Shown in pieces: positions 57,784-64,000 of a stretch of 64,000 bases of DNA. Both the position numbers and the translations under genes were made by a program. The DNA lies in assembly GCF_024749165.1 (NCBI RefSeq), contig NZ_CP087190.1, forward strand, positions 2,577,501 through 2,641,500, read 5' to 3'. Each line of letters starts with the position of its first letter. Position 1 is the first letter of the stretch. The notes under the pieces are model-generated. The model saw only the letters and a program-made list of their open reading frames with translations, was not told the DNA's origin and did no database searches. Source of the DNA: Pseudomonas sp. B21-023 (lineage in GTDB: Bacteria; Pseudomonadota; Gammaproteobacteria; Pseudomonadales; Pseudomonadaceae).

Positions 57784-59789
57784 GCATGAACATGAACGTG
57801 GAACTGTCGCCGGCACGGGCGGTGTCGGCGCTCGAGGAGCAGCCGTTGCTGCGCCTGGACGGGGTCAGCCGCAGCTTCATGGCGGGCGACCGCGAGTTCC
57901 TGGCGCTCAAGGGTATCGACCTGGAGATCCATGCCGGCGAGCTGGTGGCGATCATCGGCGCCTCGGGTTCGGGCAAGTCGACGCTGATGAACATCCTTGG
58001 TTGCCTGGACCATGCCAGCGCCGGCAGCTACCAGGTCAGCGGCCAGGAAACCCGTGATCTCGACGACGACGCCCTGGCCGCGCTGCGCCGTGACCACTTC
58101 GGTTTCATCTTCCAGCGCTACCACCTGTTGCCGCACCTGGATGCCCTGCGCAATGTCGAGATCCCGGCGGTGTACGCCGGCGTGGCGCAGGCCGGGCGCC
58201 ATGCCCGGGCGCGGGAGCTGCTGGGCCGCCTGGGCCTGGACGGACACCTGGCGCACCGGCCCAGCCAGCTGTCGGGGGGCCAGCAGCAGCGGGTCAGTAT
58301 CTGCCGGGCGCTGATGAACGGCGGCGAGGTGATCCTCGCCGACGAGCCGACCGGAGCGCTCGACACCGCCAGCGGCAAGGAAGTGATGAACATCCTGCTG
58401 GAACTGCACGGCGCCGGGCACACGGTGATCCTGGTGACCCACGACCCCAAGGTCGCCGCCCACGCCGAGCGGATCATCGAGGTCAGCGACGGGCAGATCG
58501 TCAGTGACCGGCGCACCCGCGCCGAGCCCACTGCACCGGCCGCCGAGGCGGCGCCCGCTCGCGAGCAGGCGCCACGGCGGCTGGTGGCCAGCCTCGGGTT
58601 GTTCCGCGAGGCCTTCAAGATGGCCTGGATCGCCCTGGTCTCGCACCGCATGCGCACCCTGCTGACCATGCTCGGGATCATCATCGGCATCACTTCGGTG
58701 GTGTCGATCTCGGCCATCGGCGAGGGCGCCAAGGGCTACGTGCTCAAGGACATCCAGGCGATCGGCAGCAACACCATCGACATCTACTCCGGCACCAGTT
58801 TCGGCGACAGCCGGGCCAAGGCCATCGAGACCCTGGTGCCGGCTGACGTGACCGCGCTCAACGAACTCTACTACGTCGACAGCGCCACCCCGGTGATCGG
58901 TCAGAGTTCGCTGGTGCGCTACCGCAACATCGACGCCGATGTGCAGCTAAACGGTGTCAGCGAGCAGTACTTCCAGGTGCGCAACATCCCCTTGGCCGCA
59001 GGGATCGTGTTCAGCGCCGATGATGCCCGGCGCCAGGCACAGGTGGTGGTGATCGACCACAACACGCGCAAGCGCCTGTTCGGCGATGGGTTCAACCCGC
59101 TTGGGCAGGTGATCCTGGTCGGCAACTTGCCGTGCACGGTGATCGGCGTGACCGCCGAGAACAAGAACCTGTTCGTCGCCGGCAACACCCTGAACGTGTG
59201 GATGCCCTACGAGACCGCCGCCGGGCGCGTGCTTGGCCAGCGCCACCTGGACAGCATCAGTGTGCGGATCAAGGACGGCATGCCGAGCAAGCGGGTGGAG
59301 GAGGAGGTCAACAAACTGATGCTGCAGCGCCACGGCACCAAGGATTTCTTCACCAACAACCTCGACAGCATCATGCAGACCGTGCAGAAGACCAGCCGCT
59401 CGCTGACCCTGCTGCTGTCGCTGATTGCAGTGATTTCGTTGGTGGTGGGGGGGATCGGGGTGATGAACATCATGCTGGTGTCGGTTACCGAGCGCACCCG
59501 CGAGATCGGCATCCGCATGGCAGTGGGGGCGCGGCAGTCGGATATCCGCCAGCAGTTCCTGGTGGAGGCGGTGATGGTCTGCCTGATCGGCGGGGTGATC
59601 GGGATCGGGTTGTCCTATGGGATCGGGTATCTGTTCGCGCTTTTCGTCAAGCAGTGGGAGATGGTGTTTTCACTGGGGTCGGTGGTCACGGCGTTCGTCT
59701 GCTCGACCTTGATCGGCATCGTGTTCGGCTTCGTGCCGGCGCGCAATGCGGCGCGTCTGGACCCTATCGAGGCGTTGGCACGGGACTAG
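57780..59789 (+). CDS. macB: MacB-type ABC exporter (ATPase fused to permease)
   Basis: This 669-residue half-transporter has an N-terminal ATPase domain: Walker A GASGSGKST near 61, signature LSGGQQQR near 162, Walker B VILADEPTGALD near 183 and switch His in VTHDPK. A linker follows, then a FtsX-type membrane domain with one membrane helix near 300 (TLLTMLGIIIGITSVVSISAIG), a large periplasmic domain, and three helices near 540-660 (SLTLLLSLIAVISLVVGGIGVMNIML; VMVCLIGGVIGIGLSYGIGYLFALF; FVCSTLIGIVFGFVPA). The GTG at 57780 overlaps the macA stop and has GAGG at ideal spacing; an ATG 6 bp later is possible. It would export the lipopeptide together with MacA. The outer-membrane component is not in the window. 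Confidence 0.93.
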   Translation: MSMNMNVELSPARAVSALEEQPLLRLDGVSRSFMAGDREFLALKGIDLEIHAGELVAIIGASGSGKSTLMNILGCLDHASAGSYQVSGQETRDLDDDALAALRRDHFGFIFQRYHLLPHLDALRNVEIPAVYAGVAQAGRHARARELLGRLGLDGHLAHRPSQLSGGQQQRVSICRALMNGGEVILADEPTGALDTASGKEVMNILLELHGAGHTVILVTHDPKVAAHAERIIEVSDGQIVSDRRTRAEPTAPAAEAAPAREQAPRRLVASLGLFREAFKMAWIALVSHRMRTLLTMLGIIIGITSVVSISAIGEGAKGYVLKDIQAIGSNTIDIYSGTSFGDSRAKAIETLVPADVTALNELYYVDSATPVIGQSSLVRYRNIDADVQLNGVSEQYFQVRNIPLAAGIVFSADDARRQAQVVVIDHNTRKRLFGDGFNPLGQVILVGNLPCTVIGVTAENKNLFVAGNTLNVWMPYETAAGRVLGQRHLDSISVRIKDGMPSKRVEEEVNKLMLQRHGTKDFFTNNLDSIMQTVQKTSRSLTLLLSLIAVISLVVGGIGVMNIMLVSVTERTREIGIRMAVGARQSDIRQQFLVEAVMVCLIGGVIGIGLSYGIGYLFALFVKQWEMVFSLGSVVTAFVCSTLIGIVFGFVPARNAARLDPIEALARD

Positions 59790-59803
59790 GCCTGAGCGCT
59801 CGG

Positions 59804-59833
59804 GATCGAGCGCCGCTTCCGCGGTGCTCGATC
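59804..59833 (+). terminator. Hairpin terminator after macB
   Basis: GATCGAGCGCCGC and GCGGTGCTCGATC pair over 13 bp (one G-T) around a TTCC loop, 15 bp after the macB stop. There is only a short T run, but the stem is very stable. It marks the end of the xtlBC-macAB unit. Confidence 0.7.
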
Positions 59834-59860
59834 TTGCGTGCCTGTGGGCATTCGGTCTGG

Positions 59861-60025
59861 CTAGTGTGGTGTTTTGCAAATACGACCAATAAATCGCGAG
59901 CGATTTTTGTGCTCAAGCAAGGCGTCGCGACGAGTCGTAGCCCAGCTACGGCGAGGAGCGACAACGCCGCATGAGCGCAAAAAGCGCCGCGAGTTATGGT
60001 CGTTATTTGTGAAACACCACACTAG
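59861..60025. mobile_element. MITE-like element, right copy (165 bp)
   Basis: Same 165-bp element as at 16267-16431, same orientation, three substitutions. CTAG at both ends and the same long inverted ends. Its right-hand CTAG supplies the stop codon of the adjacent minus-strand luxR-type gene. Confidence 0.88.
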
Positions 60026-60669
60026 ATCTCTGCATACATCCAGCGCATCAGCGAGTGGCGGCCGCTGATGCCCAGCTTGATCGCCGCCCGGCGCAGGTAA
60101 CTTTCCACCGTATTGACCTTGAGCCGCAGATGCTCGGCTTGCTGCGGCGCCGTGCGCCCGGCCAGCAAGCCCTCGCACACTTGCATCTCACGTTCCGACA
60201 GGCGGATGCTGGTCTGACGCAGGCGTTCGAGAAAACGCTGTTCGAGGCTGTCAGGGTCTGCGGGTACCGGCGCGGCAGGCTGCAGGGCATTGATGTGTTT
60301 TTCCAGCATGGGCAGCAACAAGGGCGAAATGTCCTCCAGCCGGCTGCGATCGGTAGCTGAGAAACCAACGCGGGTGTCGGCCCGCAAGACCGTGATTTCG
60401 TAGCGGAAACCATCCTTGCGCCGGGCCAGGTGCAGGCGCGCCGGGTCGTCGAAGCCGTCACCCGTATCGCCGGCGCTGAACACCGTCTCGCTGATCAGGG
60501 GCGCGTCTGGCTGGCTGGCGCAGGCCGGATTGATGCGCAGTTGGCGGATATGCGTGGCGTCGATGGTCAGGTGGGTCTGGATCAGGTCGTGCAGGTGCCG
60601 GGGGAAATGGCGGCTGCCGGTACTGGCTATGACTTTACCGATCTGCGGAAAAAGCAGGTGCGAATTCAT
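60022..60669 (-). CDS. LuxR-family transcriptional regulator next to the lipopeptide genes
   Basis: This 215-residue protein has a C-terminal LuxR/FixJ helix-turn-helix (about 151-210; LSEREMQVCEGLLAGRTAPQQAEHLRLKVNTVESYLRRAAIKLG). The N-terminal region has no recognisable autoinducer-binding or receiver domain. LuxR-type regulators of this size flank Pseudomonas lipopeptide clusters and activate them, so control of xtlBC is plausible. However, the dedicated regulator of xantholysin is reported next to xtlA, which is elsewhere. The start is uncertain: ATG 60669 has GGA 7 nt upstream, while ATG 60681 has no site. The final TAG comes from the end of the MITE-like element, so the native C-terminus may have been altered by insertion. 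Confidence 0.82.
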   Translation of the reverse strand: MNSHLLFPQIGKVIASTGSRHFPRHLHDLIQTHLTIDATHIRQLRINPACASQPDAPLISETVFSAGDTGDGFDDPARLHLARRKDGFRYEITVLRADTRVGFSATDRSRLEDISPLLLPMLEKHINALQPAAPVPADPDSLEQRFLERLRQTSIRLSEREMQVCEGLLAGRTAPQQAEHLRLKVNTVESYLRRAAIKLGISGRHSLMRWMYAEI

Positions 60670-60892
60670 CGTGTCATCCATGATAGGCGGTGGAACGGAG
60701 GCCCTTGCGCCAGCAACCAGCATCCTTGACTGTCGGCCGGGCCATCGGGCTGCTAGCTATCCTAGTACAACGAATCAGTGACGGTTAAATGAAGCGGCGA
60801 TAATGGCATAACAATATCATGGGTGACGCCGCAGGTGTGTCCGCGCACGACTCGGGTATGATGCGCATCCCATCCCACAACGAGACCGCCCC

Positions 60893-61684
60893 ATGTCCCT
60901 GAGCGCTGAACAGATCGGCGAATTCCGCTCTTTCTCCGAGCAACTGGCCGATGCCGCCGCGGCGGCGATCCAGCCTTACTTTCGTGCCAGCCTGGATGTC
61001 GAGGACAAGGGGGGGCGCCTGTACGACCCTGTGACCATCGCCGACAAGGCCGCCGAAGAGGCCATGCGCGCGCTGATCCAGGCTCACTATCCCACCCACG
61101 GCATACTGGGTGAAGAGCAGGGCGCGGCACTGGGCAGCAGCCCGCTGACCTGGGTACTCGACCCGATCGATGGCACCCGCGCCTTCATCACCGGCCTGCC
61201 GCTGTGGGGCACGCTGATCGCTCTCAACGACGGTACCCGCCCGGTGCTCGGGGTGATGAACCAGCCGTTCACCGGCGAACGCTTCATCGGCACCCCGCAC
61301 GGCGCCTGGCGCAATGGCAAGGCGCTTAAGACCCGCGCCTGCGCCGACCTGGCGTCGGCCACGCTGATGTGCACCACCCCCGACATGTTCGACACCCCGG
61401 CGCGCAAGGCGGCGTTCGAGGCGGTCGCCGGCAAGGCCCGGCTGATGCGTTATGGCGGTGATTGCTATGCCTACTGCATGCTGGCGTCCGGATTCGTCGA
61501 TGTGATCGTCGAGGCCAGCCTGCAGCCGTACGACGTGCAGGCGTTGATGCCGATCATCGAAGGCGCGGGTGGGGTCATCACCTCCTGGGATGGCGGCTCG
61601 GCCCAGGACGGGGGCTGCGTGGTGGCGTGTGGCGATCCGGCGTTGCATGCGCAGGTACTGGCGATGTTGCGTCACGCCATCTGA
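60893..61684 (+). CDS. Inositol-monophosphatase-family phosphatase, histidinol-phosphatase-like
   Basis: This 263-residue enzyme shows the lithium-sensitive phosphatase motifs: ILGEEQG near 78-84, metal-binding DPIDGTRAFITGLPLWGTLIAL near 96-117 and GGDCYAYCMLASGFVDVIVEASLQPYDVQALMPIIEGAGG near 189-228. The GGDCYAY and LQPYDVQAL wording is closer to HisN-type histidinol-phosphatases than to SuhB or CysQ. The reaction is therefore probably dephosphorylation of histidinol phosphate, or of a related small phosphate. It does not look related to lipopeptide synthesis and marks the return to core genome. The start at 60893 has only a weak ribosome-binding site. The 223 bp between the luxR-type gene and this gene holds no further gene. 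Confidence 0.82.
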   Translation: MSLSAEQIGEFRSFSEQLADAAAAAIQPYFRASLDVEDKGGRLYDPVTIADKAAEEAMRALIQAHYPTHGILGEEQGAALGSSPLTWVLDPIDGTRAFITGLPLWGTLIALNDGTRPVLGVMNQPFTGERFIGTPHGAWRNGKALKTRACADLASATLMCTTPDMFDTPARKAAFEAVAGKARLMRYGGDCYAYCMLASGFVDVIVEASLQPYDVQALMPIIEGAGGVITSWDGGSAQDGGCVVACGDPALHAQVLAMLRHAI

Positions 61685-61708
61685 TAGACCCTGCACGAGA
61701 CGTTTGCC

Positions 61709-62755
61709 GTGGACTCAATCACCCAAGCCGTGCTCGGCGCGGCCCTGCAAGGCGCCGTACTGGGCCGTATCCAGGGCCGCCGCTCGCTGATCTACGGCGC
61801 CGCCCTGGGGACATTGCCCGACCTGGATGTGGTGATCCGCTACGCCGACCCGGTGTCGCAGATGACCTTCCACCGTGGCTTTTCCCATTCGATCTTCGTC
61901 CTGACCGGCCTGGCCCTGTTGCTTGCCTGGCTGGTCGCCTGGCGCTGGCCAGGCCGAGGCTATACCCCAGGCAGGCTGTTCCTGGCCTTCTGGCTGGCGC
62001 TGGTCACCCACCCGGTGCTCGACGCCTTCACCGTTTATGGCACCCAGCTGTTCTGGCCCCTGCACCTGACGCCGGAAAGCTGGGCGGCGGTATTCATCAT
62101 CGACCCGGTGTATACCGTGCCGTTGCTGCTGGCGGTGGGCTATGCGGCGATCAGGGGCCTGAAGGGCAGGGCGACCGCGATGCTGTGCCTGGCACTGGGA
62201 CTCAGCACGCTCTACCTGGGCTTCGGCCTGGCCGGGCGCATGGCCGCCGAGCAACGTTTCCACCTGGCCTTGCAGGCGCAGGGGGTCGAGGCCAGTGAGG
62301 TCCGCGCGGTGCCCATCGCCTTCAACAGCCTGATCTGGCGGGTGCTGGCGAAAACCCCGGATGGCGATTACTACGAGGGCGTGAGCAGCGGGTTCGATCG
62401 CGAACCTCCGGAGATGCTGCACCAGTCGCGCAATCTGGAGGCTGCCAAGGTACTGGCGGGCTCGCCACTGTACGAGCGCCTGCGCTGGTTCACCGATGAC
62501 TGGCTGCGCTACGACATCATGGGTGACTCGCTGGTGGTCACCGACCTGCGCATGGGCATGCCAGGCAACTACAGTTTCCGCTTCGAAATGGCCCGGCGTG
62601 ATGCCGCAGGGCAATGGACGGTGATCCAGCCCAGGGGCTGGATTGGTGGCGGTGCCGCCTCCCTGTTCGATGGCGAGCGGTTGAGCTTGATCTGGCGCCG
62701 TATCCTCGACCAGCAACCGCCACTGCCACTTGCCGTGTGGGCGGGGCATTTGTAG
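61709..62755 (+). CDS. Membrane-bound metal-dependent hydrolase (YdjM/DUF457 family)
   Basis: This 348-residue protein has the family opening DSITQAVLGAALQGAVLG, GTLPDLDVVIRY near 34-45 and FHRGFSHSIF near 54-63, whose His and Asp residues would bind metal. Membrane helices follow at about 64-82, 90-105, 125-145 and 150-175, with THPVLDAFTVYGTQLFWP near 100-117. The C-terminal half (about 180-348) is soluble. The family is annotated as inner-membrane metal-dependent hydrolase with no established substrate. Start is GTG at 61709, 24 bp after the phosphatase gene, so the two may be co-transcribed; the next in-frame ATG would cut into the conserved domain. Confidence 0.82.
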   Translation: MDSITQAVLGAALQGAVLGRIQGRRSLIYGAALGTLPDLDVVIRYADPVSQMTFHRGFSHSIFVLTGLALLLAWLVAWRWPGRGYTPGRLFLAFWLALVTHPVLDAFTVYGTQLFWPLHLTPESWAAVFIIDPVYTVPLLLAVGYAAIRGLKGRATAMLCLALGLSTLYLGFGLAGRMAAEQRFHLALQAQGVEASEVRAVPIAFNSLIWRVLAKTPDGDYYEGVSSGFDREPPEMLHQSRNLEAAKVLAGSPLYERLRWFTDDWLRYDIMGDSLVVTDLRMGMPGNYSFRFEMARRDAAGQWTVIQPRGWIGGGAASLFDGERLSLIWRRILDQQPPLPLAVWAGHL

Positions 62756-62776
62756 GTGGCTGGCTGGCTGGCGAGC

Positions 62777-62802
62777 AAAAAAAGCCCGCCGGGTGGCGGG
62801 CT
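62777..62802 (-). terminator. Rho-independent terminator for the 60-residue protein gene
   Basis: On the minus strand AGCCCGCC-ACCC-GGCGGGCT (8-bp perfect stem, 4-nt loop) is followed by a run of seven T. It ends the minus-strand transcript and may also stop the plus-strand hydrolase mRNA. Confidence 0.88.
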
Positions 62803-62839
62803 ACAAGGGCTTAGGGAGCAACACACAACAAATTCGGGG

Positions 62840-63022
62840 TCAGGCGACCAAGGTCTGGTCGAGCAAGCGGCCGGCCAGGGTCTCGGCGCAGCGGCGGCTG
62901 GTCAACGGGCCGCTGATGGCTTCACCGTCGCGCAGCAGGTACCAGCAGGCCAAAAGGCCCTGTTGGCGCAGGCTGCTGGGGACTGCGCTGCCGACAACGG
63001 ACATGATCTGGATCGGGGCCAT
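62840..63022 (-). CDS. Small protein of unknown function (60 residues)
   Basis: The reading frame from the ATG at 63022 has an excellent AGGAGA ribosome-binding site 7 nt upstream and a good terminator downstream, so it is likely real. The protein (MAPIQIMSVVGSAVPSSLRQ at the start) has no signal peptide or membrane helix. It contains a CWYLLRDGEAISGPLTSRRCAETLAGRLLD stretch that looks like a small folded domain. Similar short proteins occur in Pseudomonas, but I do not recognise a family. A longer frame starting at 63043 is less likely because the good site precedes the inner ATG. Confidence 0.7.
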   Translation of the reverse strand: MAPIQIMSVVGSAVPSSLRQQGLLACWYLLRDGEAISGPLTSRRCAETLAGRLLDQTLVA

Positions 63023-63123
63023 GGCGGATCTCCTCTCGAACATGGCCCTACCTTACCCAGGCGTCTTCAGGGTTTGAAATCAATGTCCTCGATAGTGGTC
63101 ATTGCTTTTATCAACTATGCCGC

Positions 63124-63465
63124 TTACCAGCGCGGCGGGCCGTAGTACACCGGTGGCGGGCCATAATAGCGGCGGTAGACCGGCGGCGGGGCGGGCACAT
63201 AGCGCTCGACCACATAGGGCTGGTAATACACCGGCGGTGGCGGCGCCTGCACATAGACCGGTGGCGGTGGATAGTAGGCCGGCTGGCGTTCGACGTAGAC
63301 AGTGCGGTCGTGGCCGCCCGATACGGCCGCCCCGACCACCGCGCCCACCACGGCCGCGCCGATCACCGGCCCCGGGCCGTACCAGCCGCCACCATGGGCC
63401 GAGGCTTGCCCGCTGATTGCCAGCGCGCCGACCAGCAGGGCGATTCCGGGGATGTAACGCTTCAT
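63124..63465 (-). CDS. Exported Gly-zipper / Pro-Tyr-rich protein
   Basis: This 113-residue protein has a signal peptide (MKRYIPGIALLVGALAISGQ, cut after ASA). A glycine-zipper-like hydrophobic segment (GPVIGAAVVGAVVGAAVSGG near 32-51) follows. The tail (about 58-113) is built almost only of Pro, Tyr, Val and Arg in repeats such as YYPPPPVYVQAPPPPVYYQP and RRYYGPPPVYYGPPRW. Such proteins are predicted surface or outer-membrane-associated proteins of unknown function. Start at 63465 with AGGTG upstream; a frame starting at 63480 is less likely. Confidence 0.8.
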   Translation of the reverse strand: MKRYIPGIALLVGALAISGQASAHGGGWYGPGPVIGAAVVGAVVGAAVSGGHDRTVYVERQPAYYPPPPVYVQAPPPPVYYQPYVVERYVPAPPPVYRRYYGPPPVYYGPPRW

Positions 63466-63626
63466 GGCGACACCTCGCAAGACAACCCCACGTTCGGGGT
63501 CTGTCTACTATGACCGCACTCTCGGTCAACCGCGCCATGGCAAAGGGTAAAGGTTGTGTAAGGGGCGACCGGCGGCGGGGTCTGGTACGCTGGCGCAATC
63601 GATTCAGCCATGACAGAGGAACCGCG

Positions 63627-64000
63627 ATGAGCCATTCACCGAGCAGGGACACCGTGTTGTGCATTTCCCTGGCCGGGCGCCCCGGTACGTTCGGCGTACG
63701 CTTTCACAACCATCTGTATCAGCAGTTGGGCCTGGACTATTACTACAAGGCCATGACCACCCAGGACCTGCCGGCCGCCGTGGCCGGCATCCGCGCCCTG
63801 GGTATTCGCGGTTGCGGCGTATCGATGCCCTACAAGGAAGCCTGCCTGGCCTTGGTGGACGAGGTCGACCCCTCGGCTGCGGCCATCGACTCGGTGAACA
63901 CCCTGGTCAATACCGCAGGCCATCTGAAGGCCTACAACACTGACTACCTGGCGGTACGGCAGCTACTGGCCGAGCGGCGGGTCGACCCGGCGACCGGCTT
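63627..64000 (+). CDS. Shikimate dehydrogenase-like protein (3' end cut by window)
   Basis: The frame is open from ATG 63627 (AGAGGA upstream) to the window edge, giving 124 residues of the N-terminal substrate-binding domain. It shows LCISLAGRPGTFGVRFHNHLYQQLGLDYYY, then GCGVSMPYKEACLALVDEVDPSAAAIDSVNTLVN and AYNTDYLA. The Lys of MPYK and the Asp of NTD correspond to the AroE catalytic pair. The opening AGRPGTFG replaces the usual S-x-S-P-x-x-HN shikimate-binding motif of true AroE. This is therefore probably an AroE-like paralogue (shikimate/quinate dehydrogenase family) rather than the housekeeping enzyme. The NAD(P)-binding half lies beyond the window. Confidence 0.8.
   Translation, partial: MSHSPSRDTVLCISLAGRPGTFGVRFHNHLYQQLGLDYYYKAMTTQDLPAAVAGIRALGIRGCGVSMPYKEACLALVDEVDPSAAAIDSVNTLVNTAGHLKAYNTDYLAVRQLLAERRVDPATG

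Overview
The window is high-GC, gene-dense DNA that looks like a Pseudomonas of the P. putida / P. mosselii / P. entomophila group. The clues are the mvaB-crcY-mgtC and pobR-pobA blocks, a D-lysine/pipecolate catabolic block in the order known from P. putida, REP elements, and above all a very large lipopeptide synthetase pair. Species and function statements rest on motif reading and memory of these families, not on a database search.

Layout. (1) 1-2140: a GAF/HD-GYP signalling protein (cut by the window edge) and an MgtC/SapB membrane protein. (2) 2139-2523: an AT-rich non-coding stretch that I read as the small RNA CrcY, with a sigma-54 promoter, six A-rich Hfq/Crc decoy motifs and a terminator. 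(3) 2679-4058: mvaB and liuR (leucine catabolism) with a LiuR-type palindrome. (4) 4084-6327: pobR and pobA (4-hydroxybenzoate to protocatechuate). (5) 6336-8779: a periplasmic ankyrin protein, a LysR regulator and a DUF899 protein. (6) 8878-9711: a non-coding region with 25 perfect copies of a hexamer and a roughly 300-bp inverted repeat. (7) 9801-16216: a six-gene leftward operon (RpiR regulator, amino-acid ABC transporter, AmaD-type oxidoreductase) and divergent dpkA, fitting D-lysine uptake and conversion to L-pipecolate. (8) 16267-60025: two 165-bp MITE-like repeats bracketing exactly four genes: two giant NRPS genes (8 and 4 modules) and macA-macB. (9) 60022-64000: a LuxR-type regulator, an inositol-monophosphatase-family phosphatase, a membrane hydrolase-like protein, two small proteins and the start of an AroE-like gene.

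The main system. The adenylation pockets read, in order, Glx-Val-Leu-Glx-Ser-Val-Leu-Glx (first NRPS) and Leu-Leu-Glx-Ile (second NRPS, ending in two thioesterases). This equals residues 3-14 of xantholysin and differs from entolysin, so I call the genes xtlB and xtlC. There is no acylating starter condensation domain in the window. The first two residues must therefore come from an XtlA encoded elsewhere, as is known for these split lipopeptide clusters. MacA-MacB would export the product with an outer-membrane partner encoded elsewhere.

Two regulatory themes link the window. The xtlB ribosome-binding site sits in a small hairpin with GGA in its loop, a likely Gac/Rsm target. Crc/Hfq-type A-rich motifs sit at the translation starts of pobA and of the D-lysine transporter ATPase, in the same window as the antagonist RNA CrcY.
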